Positions 1 to 12,400 of a stretch of DNA of 64,000 nt are shown here, in pieces; the stretch's first letter is position 1, and every line of letters starts with the position of its first letter. The stretch covers positions 312,001 through 376,000 of the forward strand of contig NC_064040.1 of the NCBI RefSeq assembly GCF_932526225.1, read 5' to 3'. The DNA is from Nematostella vectensis. Taxonomy: Eukaryota > Cnidaria > Anthozoa > Actiniaria > Edwardsiidae. Below the pieces are notes generated by a model that was not told where the DNA came from, made no database searches, and saw only the letters and a program-made list of their open reading frames with translations. The position numbers were made by a program, and so were the translations under genes.

Positions 1-3000
1 AGTACATAAAAATGTCCCTATACCTTCTTTTTATGTCATGACACACCAAGAACAGTATAATTAAGTATCGATATTTAAAAAAAAAATAAAGAAAAAAAAA
101 ATAGGCTATCAGCGGGAATGCAACCCGGGTCGCTGCGTTAGTAGTCAAGTGTCCGCAACGAAAGACTAACGTGGCATTGCTGAAGGGAATTGTAATGAAA
201 ATTACTTTTAATACTATTGGTATCGTAAACTATCCCAAGCAAAGTCACCATCGGACTGGAGGTTACATTCGGGAAAAGCTTCAGGGTTACATTCGGGAAT
301 TTGTTTTACGAGTGTAACCTCCAAAAGGTTACAATCGATAATTTTTTTTCCGAATGTAAATTCCAAAAAGTAACATTAGGAAAAATAAAACAGTATACTC
401 GGAAAAAAAGGTATATCAATCTATCGAGCGCTATGCTCTATGTTAGAATCTACTTAATCAAGTTATCCAAGGAACCTAGTTAGTTCTTGTGTGCATAAAA
501 TATGTACAGGATCCTGAACAAAGCATGAGCACATCAAAGATTCTGAGAGTACATAAAAATGTCCATATACCTTCTTTTTATGTCATGACACACCAAGAAC
601 AGTATAATTAAGTATCGATATTTAAAAAAAATAAATAAAGAAAAAAAAAATAGGCTATCAGCGGGAATCGAACCCGGGTCGCTGCGTTAGCAGTCAAGTG
701 CCCGCAACGAAAGACTAACGTGGCATTGCTGAAGGGAATTGTAATGAAAATTACTTTTAATACTATTGGTATCGTAAACTATCCCAAGCAAAGTCACCAT
801 CGGACTGGAGGTTACATTCGGGAAAAGCTTTAGGGTTACATTCGGGAATTTGTTTTACGCGTGTAACCTCCAAAAGGTTACAATCGATAATTTTTTTTTC
901 CGAATGTAAATTCCAAAAAGTAACATTAGGAAAAATAAAACAGTATACTCGGAAAAAAAGGTATATCAATCTATCGAGCGCTATGCTCTATGTTAGAATC
1001 TACTTAATCAAGTTATCCAAGCAATCTAGTTAGTTCTTGTGTGCATAAAATATGTACAGGATCCTGAACAAAGCATGAGCACATCAAAGATTCTGAGAGT
1101 ACATAAAAATGTCCCTATACCTTCTTTTTATGTCATGACACACCAAGAACAGTATAATTAAGTATCGATATTTAAAAAAAATAAAGAAAGAAAAAAAAAA
1201 TAGGCTATCAGCGGGAATCGAACCCGGGTCGCTGCGTTAGTAGTCAAGTGCCCGCAACGAAAGACTAACGTGGCATTGCTGAAGGGAATTGTAATGAAAA
1301 TTACTTTTAATACTATTGGTATCGTAAACTATCCAAAGCAAAGTCACCATCGGACTGGAGGTTACATTCGGGAAAAGCTTCAGGGTTACATTCGGGAATT
1401 TGTTTTACGAGTGTAACCTCCAAAAGGTTACCATCGATAATTTTTTTTTCGAATGTAAATTCCAAAAAGTAACATTAGGAATAATAAAACAGTATACTCG
1501 GAAAAAATAGTATATCAATCTATCGAGCGCTATGCTCTATGTTAGAATCTACTTAATCAAGTTATCCAAGGAATCTAGTAAGTTCTTGTGTGCATAAAAT
1601 ATGTACAGGATCCTGAACAAAGCATGAGCACATCAAAGATGCTGAGAGTACATAAAAATGTCCCTATACCTTCTTTTTATGTCATGACACACCAAGAACA
1701 GTATAATTAAGTATCGATATTTAAAAAAAAAAAATTTAGAAAAAAAAATAGGCTATCAGCGGGAATCGAACCCGGGTCGCTGCGGTAGTAGTCAAGTGCC
1801 CGCTCGAAAGACTAACGTGGCATTGCTGAAGGGAATTGTAATGAAAATTACTTTTAATACTATTGGTATCGTAAACTATCCAAAGCAAAGTCACCATCGG
1901 ACTGGAGGTTACATTCGGGAAAAGCTTCAGGGTTACATTCGGGAATTTGTTTTACGAGTGTAACCTCCAAAAGGTTACAATCAATAATTTTTTTTCCGAA
2001 TGTAAATTCCAAAAAGTAACATTAGGAAAAATAAAACAGTATACTCGGAAAAAAAGGTATATCAATCTATCGAGCGCTATGCTCTATGTTAGAATCTACT
2101 TAATCAAGTTATCCAAGGAATCTAGTTAGTTCTTGTGTGCATAAAATATGTACAGGATCCTGAACAAAGCATGAGCACATCAAAGATTCTGAGAGTACAT
2201 AAAAATGTCCCTATACCTTCTTTTTATGTCATGACACACCAAGAACAGTATAATTAAGTATCGATATTTAAAAAAAATAAATAAAGAAAAAAAAATAGGC
2301 TATCAGCGGGAATCGAACCCGGGTCGCTGCGTTAGTAGTCAAGTGCCAGCAACGAAAGACTAACGTGGCATTGCTGAAGGGAGTTGTAATAAAAATTACT
2401 TTTAATACTATTGGTATCGTAAACTATCCCAAGCAAAGTCACCATCGGACTGGAGGTTACATTCGGGAAAAGCTTCAGGGTTACACTCGGGAATTTGTTT
2501 TACGAGTGTAACCTCCAAAAGGTTACAATCAATAATTTTTTTTCCGAATGTAAATTCCAAAAAGTAACATTAGGAATAATAAAACAGTATACTCGGAAAA
2601 AATAGTATAACAATCTATCGAGCGCTATGCTCTATGTTAGAATCTACTTAATCAAGTTATCCAAGGAATCTAGTTAGTTCTTGTGTGCATAAAATATGTA
2701 CAGGATCCTGAACAAAGCATGAGCACATCAAAGATGCTGAGAGTACATAAAAATGTCCCTATACCTTCTTTTTATGTCATGACACACCAAGAACAGTATA
2801 AATAAGTATCGATATTTAAAAAAAAAAATTAAGAAAAAAAAAATAGGCTATCAGCGGGAATCGAACCCGGGTAGCTGCGGTAGTAGTCAAGTGCCCGCTC
2901 GAAAGACTAACGTGGCATTGCTGAAGGGAATTGTAATGAAAATTACTTTTAATACTATTGGTATCGTAAACTATCCAAAGCAAAGTGACCATCGGACTGG

Positions 3001-3280
3001 AGGTTACATACGGGAAAAGCTTCAGGGTTACATTCGGGAATTTGTTTTACGAGTGTAACCTCCAAAAGGTTACCATCGATAATTTTTTTTCCGAATGTAA
3101 ATTCCAAAAAGTAACATTAGGAAAAATAAAACAGTATACTCGGAAAAAAAGGTATATCAATCTATCGAGCGCTATGCTCTATGTTAGAATCTACTTAATC
3201 AAGTTATCCAAGGAATCTAGTTAGTTCTTGTGTGCATAAAATATGTACAGGATCCTGAACAAAGCATGAGCACATCAAAG
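1..3280. repeat. Satellite array, block 1 (first copy of a duplicated multi-monomer block)
   Basis: Head-to-tail satellite monomers with anchors at 301, 850, 1400, 1947, 2495 and 3042, so periods are 549, 550, 547, 548 and 547 bp. Monomers fall into three sequence classes. Class A has 'gcccgcaacg' in the tRNA-like part. Class B has 'gccagcaacg', 'ggagttgtaataaaa' and 'ttacactcgg'. Class C has 'gcccgctcg', 'tatccaaagc' and 'gttaccatcg'. This block carries private variants: 'gaatgcaacc' near 118, 'gtccatatacc' near 560, 'ttagcagtc' near 698 and 'ttacatacggg' near 3003. All of these recur at 14244-18620, and the second and third again near 20290-20420. No gene is visible. The open frames are satellite read-through starting at TTG. 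Confidence 0.97.
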
Positions 3281-6200
3281 ATGCTGAGAGTACATAAAAA
3301 TGTCGCTATACCTTCTTTTTATGTCATGACACACCAAGAACAGTATAATTAAGTATCGGTATTTAAAAAAAAATAATAAAGAAAAAAAAATAGGCTATCA
3401 GCGGGAATCGAACCCGGCTCGCTGCGTTAGTAGTCAAGTGCCCGCAACGAAAGACTAACGTGGCATTGCTGAAGGGAGTTGTAATGAAAATTACTTTTAA
3501 TACTATTGGTATCGTAAACTATCCCAAGCAAAGTCACCATCGGACTGGAGGTTACATTCGGGAAAAGCTTCAGGGTTACACTCGGGAATTTGTTTTACGA
3601 GTGTAACCTCCAAAAGGTTACAATCAATAATTTTTTTTCCGAATGTAAATTCCAAAAAGTAACATTAGGAATAATAAAACAGTATACTCGGAAAAAATAG
3701 TATATCAATCTATCGAGCGCTATGCTCTATGTTAGAATCTACTTAATCAAGTTATCCAAGGAATCTAGTTAGTTCTTGTGTGCATAAAATATGTACAGGA
3801 TCCTGAACAAAGCATGAGCACATCAAAGATGCTGAGAGTACATAAAAATGTCCCTATACCTTCTTTTTATGTCATGACACACCAAGAACAGTATAATTAA
3901 GTATCGATATTTAAAAAAAAAAAATTAAGAAAAAAAAATAGGCTATCAGCGGGAATCGAACCCGGGTAGCTGCGATAGTAGTCAAGTGCCCGCTCGAAAG
4001 ACTAACGTGGCATTGCTGAAGGGAATTGTAATGAAAATTACTTTTAATACTATTGGTATCGTAAACTATCCAAAGCAAAGTCACCATCGGACTGGAGGTT
4101 ACATTCGGGAAAAGCTTCAGGGTTACATTCGGGAATTTGTTTTACGAGTGTAACCTCCAAAAGGTTACCATCGATAATTTTTTTTCCGAATGTAAATTCC
4201 AAAAAGTAACATTAGGAAAAATAAAACAGTATACTCGGAAAAAAAGGTATATCAATCTATCGAGCGCTATGCTCTATGTTAGAATCTACTTAATCAAGTT
4301 ATCCAAGGAATCTAGTTAGTTCTTGTGTGCATAAAATATGTACAGGATCCTGAACAAAGCATGAGCACATCAAAGATTCTGAGAGTACATAAAAATGTCC
4401 CTATACCTTCTTTTTATGTCATGACACACCAAGAACAGTATAATTAAGTATCGATATTTAAAAAAAAAAAATAAAGAAAAAAAAAAAAATAGGCTATCAG
4501 CGGGAATCGAACCCGGGTCGCTGCGTTAGTAGTCAAGTGCCCGCAACGAAAGACTAACGTGGCATTGCTGAAGGGGATTGTAATGAAAATTACTTTTAAT
4601 ACTATTGGTATCGTAAACTATCCCAAGCAAAGTCACCATCGGACTGGAGGTTACATTCGGGAAAAGCTTTAGGGTTACATTCGGGAATTTGTTTTACGAG
4701 TGCAACCTCCAAAAGGTTACAATCGATAATTTTTTTTTTCCGAATGTAAATTCCAAAAAGTAACATTAGGAAAAATAAAACAGTATACTCGGAAAAAAAG
4801 GTATATCAATCTATCGAGCGCTATGCTCTATGTTAGAATCTACTTAATCAAGTTATCCAAGGAATCTAGTTAGTTCTTGTGTGCATAAAATATGTACAGG
4901 ATCCTGAACAAAGCATGAGCACATCAAAGATGCTGAGAGTACATAAAAATGTCCCTATACCTTCTTTTTATGTCATAACACACCAAGAACAGTATAATTA
5001 AGTATCGATATTTAAAAAAAATAAATAAAGAAAAACAAAAAAGGCTATCAGCGGGAATCGAACCCGGGTCGCTGCGTTAGTAGTCAAGTGCCCGCAACGA
5101 AAGACTAACGTGGCATTACTGAAGGGAATTGTAATTAAAATTACTTTTAATACTATTGGTATCGTAAACTATCCCAAGCAAAGTCACCATCGGACTCGAG
5201 GTTACATTCGGGAAAAGCTTCAGGGTTACATTCGGGAATTTGTTTTACGAGTGTAACCTCTAAAAGGTTACAATCGATAATTTTTTTTCCGAATGTAAAT
5301 TCCAAAAAGTAACATTAGGAAAAATAAAACAGTATACTCGAAAAAAAAGGTATATCAATCTATCGAGCGCTATGCTCTATGTTAGAATCTACTTAATCAA
5401 GTTAACCAAGGAATCTAGTTAGTTCTTGTGTGCATAAAATATGTACAGGATCCTGAACAAAGCATGAGCACATCAAAGATGCTGAGAGTACATAAAAATG
5501 TCCCTATACCTTCTTTTTATGTCATGACACACCAAGAACAGTATAATTAAGTATCGATATTTAAAAAAAAAATAAAGAAAAAAAAATAGGCTATCAGCGG
5601 GAATCGAACCCGGGTCGTTGCGTTAGTAGTCAAGTGCCCGCAACGAAAGACTAACGTGGCATTGCTGAAGGGAATCGTAATGAAAATTAATTTTAATACT
5701 ATTGGTATCGTAAACTATCTCAAGCAAAGTCAACATCGGACTGGAGGTTACATTCGGGAAAAGCTTCAGGGTTACATTCGGGAATTTGTTTTACGAGTGT
5801 AACCTCCAAAAGGTTACAATCAATATTTTTTTTTCCGAATGTAAATTCCAAAAAGTAACATTAGGAAAAATAAAACAGTATACTCGGAAAAAATGGTATA
5901 TCAATCTATCGAGCGCTATGCTCTATGTTAGAATCTACTTAATCAAGTTATCCAAGGAATCTAGTTAGTTCTTGTGCGCATAAAATATGTACAGGATCCT
6001 GAACAAAGCATGAGCACATCAAAGATGCTGAGAGTACATAAAAATGTACCTATACCTTCTTTTTATGTTATGACACACCAAGAACAGTATAATTAAGTAT
6101 CGATATTTAAAAAAAAATAAAGAAAAAAAAATAGGCTATCAGCGGGAATCGAACCCGGGTAGCTGCGGTAGTAGTCAAGTGCCCGCAACGAAAGACTAAC

Positions 6201-9200
6201 GTGGCATTGCTGAAGGGAATTGTAATGAAAATTACTTTTAATACTATTGGTATCGTAAACTATCCCAAACAAAGTCACCATCGGATTGGAGGTTACATTT
6301 GGGAAAAGCTTCAGGGTTACATTCGGGACTTTGTTTTACGAGTGTAACCTCCAAAAGGTTACAATCGATAATTCTTTTTCCGAATGTAAATTCCAAAAAG
6401 TAACATTAGGAAAATAAAACAGTATACTCGGTAAAAAAGGTATATCAATCTATCGAGCGCTATGCTCTATGTTAGAATCTACTTAATCAAGTTATCCAAG
6501 GAATCTAGTTAGTTCTTGTGTGCATAAAATATGTACAGGATCCTGAACAAAGCATGAGCACATCAAAGATGCTGAGAGTACATAAAAATGTCCCTATACC
6601 TTCTTTTTATGTCATGACACACCAAGAACAGTATAATTAAGTATCGATATTTAAAAAAAAAAATTAAGAAAAAAAAAATAGGCTATCAGCGGGAATCGAA
6701 CCCGGGTAGCTGCGGTAGTAGTCAAGTGCCCGCTCGAAAGACTAACGTGGCATTGCTGAAGGGAATTGTAATGAAAATTACTTTTAATACTATTGGTATC
6801 GTAAACTATCCAAAGCAAAGTCACCATCGGACTGGAGGTTACATTCGGGAAAAGCTTCAGGGTTACATTCGGGAATTTGTTTTACGAGTGTAACCTCCAA
6901 AAGGTTACCATCGATAACTTTTTTTCCGAATGTAAATTCCAAAAAGTAACATTAGGAAAAATAAAACAGTATACTCGAAAAAAAAGGTATATCAATCTAT
7001 CGAGCGCTATGCTCTATGTTAGAATCTACTTAATCAAGTTATCCAAGGAATCTAGTTAGTTCTTGTGTGCATAAAATATGTACAGGATCCTGAACAAAGC
7101 ATGAGCACATCAAAGATTCTGAGAGTACATAAAAATGTCCCTATACCTTCTTTTTATGTCATGACACACCAAGAACAGTATAATTAAGTATCGATATTTA
7201 AAAAAAAAAATAAAGAAAAAAAAATAGGCTATCAGCGGGAATCGAACCCGGGTCGCTGCGTTAGTAGTCAAGTGCCAGCAACGAAAGACTAACGTGGCAT
7301 TGCTGAAGGGAGTTGTAATAAAAATTACTTTTAATACTATTGGTATCGTAAACTATCCCAAGCAAAGTCACCATCGGACTGGAGGTTACATTCGGGAAAA
7401 GCTTCAGGGTTACACTCGGGAATTTGATTTACGAGTGTAACCTCCAAAAGGTTACAATCAATAATTTTTTTTCCGAATGTAAATTCCAAAAAGTAACATT
7501 AGGAATAATAAAACAGTATACTCGGAAAAAATAGTATATCAATCTATCGAGCGCTATGCTCTATGTTAGAATCTACTTAATCAAGTTATCCAAGGAATCT
7601 AGTTAGTTCTTGTGTGCATAAAATATGTACAGGATCCTGAACAAAGCATGAGCACATCAAAGATGCTGAGAGTACATAAAAATGTCCCTATACCTTCTTT
7701 TTATGTCATGACACACCAAGAACAGTATAATTAAGTATCGATATTTAAAAAAAAATAATAAAGAAAAAAAAAATAGGCTATCAGCGGGAATCGAACCCGG
7801 GTCGCTGCGTTAGTAGTCAAGTGCCAGCAACGAAAGACTAACGTGGCATTGCTGAAGGGAGTTGTAATAAAAATTACTTTTAATACTATTGGTATCGTAA
7901 ACTATCCCAAGCAAAGTCACCATCGGACTGGAGGTTACATTCGGGAAAAGCTTCAGGGTTACCCTCGGGAATTTGTTTTACGAATGTAACCTCGAAAAGG
8001 TTACAATCAATATTTTTTTTTCCGAATGTAAATTCCAAAAAGTAACATTAGGAATAATAAAACAGTATACTCGGAAAAAATAGTATATCAATCTATCGAG
8101 CGCTATGCTCTATGTTAGAATCTACTTAATCAAGTTATCCAAGGAATCTAGTTAGTTCTTGTGTGCATAAAATATGTACAGGATCCTGAACAAAGCATGA
8201 GCACATCAAAGATGCTGAGAGTACATAAAAATGTCCCTATACCTTCTTTTTATGTCATGACACACCAAGAACAGTATAATTAAGTATCGATATTTAAAAA
8301 AAAATAATAAAGAAAAAAAAAATAGGCTATCAGCGGGAATCGAACCCGGGTCGCTGCGTTAGTAGTCAAGTGCCAGCAACGAAAGACTAACGTGGCATTG
8401 CTGAAGGGAGTTGTAATAAAAATTACTTTTAATACTATTGGTATCGTAAACTATCCCAAGCAAAGTCACCATCGGACTGGAGGTTACATTCGGGAAAAGC
8501 TTCAGGGTTACCCTCGGGAATTTGTTTTACGAATGTAACCTCGAAAAGGTTACAATCAATAATTTTTTTTCCGAATGTAAATTCCAAAAAGTAACATTAG
8601 GAATAATAAAACAGTATACTCGGAAAAAATAGTATATCAATCTATCGAGCGCTATGCTCTATGTTAGAATCTACTTAATCAAGTTATCCAAGGAATCTAG
8701 TTAGTTCTTGTGTGCATAAAATATGTACAGGATAATAACAAAGCATGAGCACATCAAAGATGCTGAGAGTACATAAAAATGTCCCTATACCTTCTTTTTA
8801 TGTCATGACACACCAAGAACAGTATAATTAAGTATCGATATTTAAAAAAACAATTAAGAAAAAAAAAATAGGCTATCAGCGGGAATCGAACCCGGGTAGC
8901 TGCGGTAGTAGTCAAGTGCCCGCTCGAAAGACTAACGTGGCATTGCTGAAGGGAATTGTAATGAAAATTACTTTTAATACTATTGGTATCGTAAACTATC
9001 CCAAGCAAAGTCACCATCGGACTGGAGGTTACATTCGCGAAAAGCTTCAGGGTTACATTTGGGAATTTGTTTTACGAGTGTAACCTCCAAAAGGTTACAA
9101 TCGATAATTTTTTTTCCGAATGTAAATTCCAAAAAGTAACATTAGGAAAAATAAAACAGTATACTCGGAAAAAAAGGTATATCAATCTATCGAGCGCTAT

Positions 9201-9406
9201 GCTCTATGTTAGAATCTACTTAATCAAGTTATCCAAGAAACCTAGTTGATTCTTGTGTGCATAAAATATGTACAGGATCCTGAACAAAGCATGAGCACAT
9301 CAAAGATTCTGAGAGTACATAAAAATGTCCCTATACCTTCTTTTTATGTCATGACACACCAAGAACAGTATAATTAAGTATCGATATTTAAAAAAAATAA
9401 ATAAAG

Positions 9407-9417
9407 AAAAAAAAATA
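9407..9417 (-). terminator. T-run directly after the tRNA-like 3' end (reference copy of a per-monomer feature)
   Basis: On the minus strand the tRNA-like acceptor end is followed by TA and then nine T residues. RNA polymerase III ends transcription at runs of four or more T, so this is a canonical Pol III terminator in the position expected for a tRNA gene. The whole A-rich tract on the plus strand (about 9390-9417) gives two or three such runs. An equivalent tract lies in every monomer, and its length changes cause most of the 540-552 bp variation. Termination is inferred; no transcript is shown by the sequence. Confidence 0.5.
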
Positions 9418-9485
9418 GGCTATCAGCGGGAATCGAACCCGGGTCGCTGCGTTAGTAGTCAAGTGCCCGCAACGAAAGACTAACG
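9418..9485 (-). pseudogene. tRNA-derived 3' half, reference copy (one per satellite monomer)
   Basis: Read on the minus strand, this holds the 3' half of a tRNA in correct spacing. The acceptor 3' strand with discriminator C is 9418-9425, the T arm is 9426-9442 (7-nt loop TTCGATT, four of five stem pairs), a 4-nt variable region is 9443-9446, and an anticodon-loop-like CTACTAA with U33 and A37 is 9452-9458. The anticodon stem is broken (two of five pairs), and no matching 5' acceptor (GCTATCA) or D arm is present, so it is not a working tRNA. The B box GGTTCGATTCC (9429-9439) matches the Pol III consensus exactly; I found no good A box. In place of the 5' half there is a 7-bp hairpin, 9450-9456 with 9479-9485. 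The loop resembles AGY-type tRNA-Ser, which is weak evidence of origin. A copy starts about 185 bp before each anchor. Confidence 0.72.
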
Positions 9486-12400
9486 TGGCATTGCTGAAGG
9501 GAATTGTAATGAAAATTACTTTTAATACTATTGGTATCGTAAACTATCCCAAGCAAAGTCACCATCGGACTGGAGGTTACATTCGGGAAAAGCTTAAGGG
9601 TTACATTCGGGAATTTGTTTTACGAGTGTAACCTCCAAAAGGTTACAATCGATAATTTTTTTTTCCGAATGTAAATTCCAAAAAGTAACATTAGGAAAAA
9701 TAAAACAGTATACTCGGAAAAAAAGGTATATCAATCTATCGAGCGCTATGCTCTATGTTAGAATCTACTTAATCAAGTTATCCAAGGAATCTAGTTAGTT
9801 CTTGTGTGCATAAAATATTTACAGGATCCTGAACAAAGCATGAGCACATCAAAGATGCTGAGAGTACATAAAAATGTCCCTATACCTTCTTTTTATGTCA
9901 TGACACACCAAGAACAGTATAATTAAGTATCGATATTTAAAAAAAAATAATAAAGAAAAAAAAAAAGGCTATCAGCGGGAATCGAACCCGGGTCGCTGCG
10001 TTAGTAGTCAAGTGCCCGCAACGAAAGACTAACGTGGCATTGCTGAAGGAAGTTGTAATGAAAATTACTTTTAATACTATTGGTATCGTAAACTATCCCA
10101 AGCAAAGTCACCATCGGACTGGAGGTTACATTCGGGAAAAGCTTCAGGGTTACACTCGGGAATTTATTTTACGAGTGTAACCTCCAAAAGGTTACAATCA
10201 ATAATTTTTTTTCCGAATGTAAATTCCAAAAAGTAACATTAGGAATAATAAAACAGTATACTCGGAAAAAATAGTATATCAATCTATCGAGCGCTATGCT
10301 CTATGTTAGAATCTACTTAATCAAGTTATCCAAGGAATCTAGTAAGTTCTTGTGTGCAAAAAATATGTACAGGATCCTCAACAAAGCATGAGCACATCAA
10401 AGATGCTGAGAGTACATAAAAATGTCCCTATACCTTCTTTTTATGTCATGACACACCAAGAACAGTATAATTAAGTATCGATATTTAAAAAAAAAAATTT
10501 AGAAAAAAAAATAGGCTATCAGCGGGAATCAAACCCTGGTCGCTGCGGTAGTAGTCAAGTGCCCGCTCGAAAGACTAACGTGGCATTGCTGAAGGGAATT
10601 GTAATGAAAATTACTTTTAATACTATTGGTATCGTAAACTATCCAAAGCAAAGTCACCATCGGACTGGAGGTTACATTCGGGAAAAGCTTCAGGGTTACA
10701 TTCGTGAATTTGTTTTACGAGTGTAACCTCCAAAAGGTTACCATCGATAATTTTTTTTCCGAATGTAAATTCCAAAAAGTAACATTAGGAAAAATAAAAC
10801 AGTATACTCGGAAAAAAAGGTATATCAATCTATCGAGCGCTATGCTCTATGTTAGAATCTACTTAATCAAGTTATCCAAGGAATCTAGTTAGTTCTTGTG
10901 TGCATAAAATATGTACAGGATCCTGAACAAAGCATGAGCACATCAAAGATTCTGAGAGTACATAAAAATGTTCCTATACCTTCTTTTTATGTCATGACAC
11001 ACCAAGAACAGTATAATTAAGTATCGATATTTAAAAAAAATAAATAAAGAAAAAAAAAATAGGCTATCAGCGGGAATCGAACCCGGGTCGCTGCGTTAGT
11101 AGTCAAGTGCCAGCAACGAAAGACTAACGTGGCATTGCTGAAGGGAGTTGTAATAAAAATTACTTTTAATACTATTGGTATCGTAAACTATCCCAAGCAA
11201 AGTCACCATCGGACTGGAGGTTACATTCGGGAAAAGCTTCAATGTTACACTCGGGAATTTGTTTTACGAGTGTAACCTCCAAAAGGTTACAATCAATAAT
11301 TTTTTTTCCGAATGTAAATTCCAAAAAGTAACATTAGGAATAATAAAACAGTATACTCGGAAAAAATAGTATATCAATCTATCGAGCGCTATGCTCTATG
11401 TTAGAATCTACTTAATCAAGTTATCCAAGGAATCTAGTTAGTTCTTGTGTGCATAAAATATGTACAGGATCCTGAACAAAGCATGAGCACATCAAAGATG
11501 CTGAGAGTACATAAAAATGTCCCTATACCTTCTTTTTATGTCATGACACACCAAGAACAGTATAATTAAGTATCGATATTTAAAAAAAAAAATTAAGAAA
11601 AAAAAAATAGGCTATCAGCGGGAATCGAACCCGGGTCGCTGCGGTAGTAGTCAAGTGCCCGCTCGAAAGACTAACGTGGCATTGCTGAAGGGAATTGTAA
11701 TGAAAATTACTTTTAATACTATTGGTATCGTAAACTATCCAAAGCAAAGTCACCATCGGACTGGAGGTTACATTCGGGAAAAGCTTCAGGGTTACATTCG
11801 GGAATTTGTTTTACGAGTGTAACCTCCAAAAGGTTACCATCGATAATTTTTTTTTCGAATGTAAATTCCAAAAAGTAACATTAGGAATAATAAAACAGTA
11901 TACTCGGAAAAAATAGTATATCAATCTATCGAGCGCTATGCTCTATGTTAGAATCTACTTAATCAAGTTATCCAAGGAATCTAGTAAGTTCTTGTGTGCA
12001 TAAAATATGTACAGGATCCTGAACAAAGCATGAGCACATCAAAGATGCTGAGAGTACATAAAAATGTCCCTATACCTTCTTTTTATGTCATGACACACCA
12101 AGAACAGTATAATTAAGTATCGATATTTAAAAAAAAAAAATTTAGAAAAAAAAATAGGCTATCAGCGGGAATCGAACCCGGGTCGCTGCGGTAGTAGTCA
12201 AGTGCCCGCTCGAAAGACTAACGTGGCATTGCTGAAGGGAATTGTAATGAAAATTACTTTTAATACTATTGGTATCGTAAACTATCCAAAGCAAAGTCAC
12301 CATCGGACTGGAGGTTACATTCGGGAAAAGCTTCAGGGTTACATTCGGGAATTTGTTTTACGAGTGTAACCTCCAAAAGGTTACCATCGATAATTTTTTT

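Noticed and set aside
301-483. 60-residue plus-strand open frame repeated in dozens of monomers
   Set aside because: It starts at TTG with no in-frame ATG until near its end, is present only because the satellite is repeated, and its periodic peptide reflects the 42-bp DNA repeat. It is broken in many monomers by A-tract or point changes.
831-845. Telomere-like TTAGGGTTA in some monomers ('ctttagggttac')
   Set aside because: It is a single C-to-T variant of 'cttcagggttac', with no tandem TTAGGG.
763-969. 68-residue and 87-residue minus-strand open frames in many monomers
   Set aside because: They start at TTG or GTG, cross the A/T tracts and motif cluster, and have low-complexity hydrophobic runs. 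They are satellite read-through.
7961-8000. Compensatory base changes supporting an RNA hairpin between the middle motif copy and the inverted copy
   Set aside because: Class B makes pairing perfect, but monomers at 7973, 8522, 23847 and 27113 change one side without matching change on the other, so covariation is not supported.
9021-9100. CENP-B box in the monomer
   Set aside because: I looked for TTCG-4N-A-2N-CGGG in both orientations. TTCGGG words and CCCG/CGAA words occur, but never with the required spacing.
9418-9485. Functional tRNA gene in each monomer
   Set aside because: There is no 5' acceptor strand or D arm, the anticodon stem has two of five pairs, and no good A box is present.
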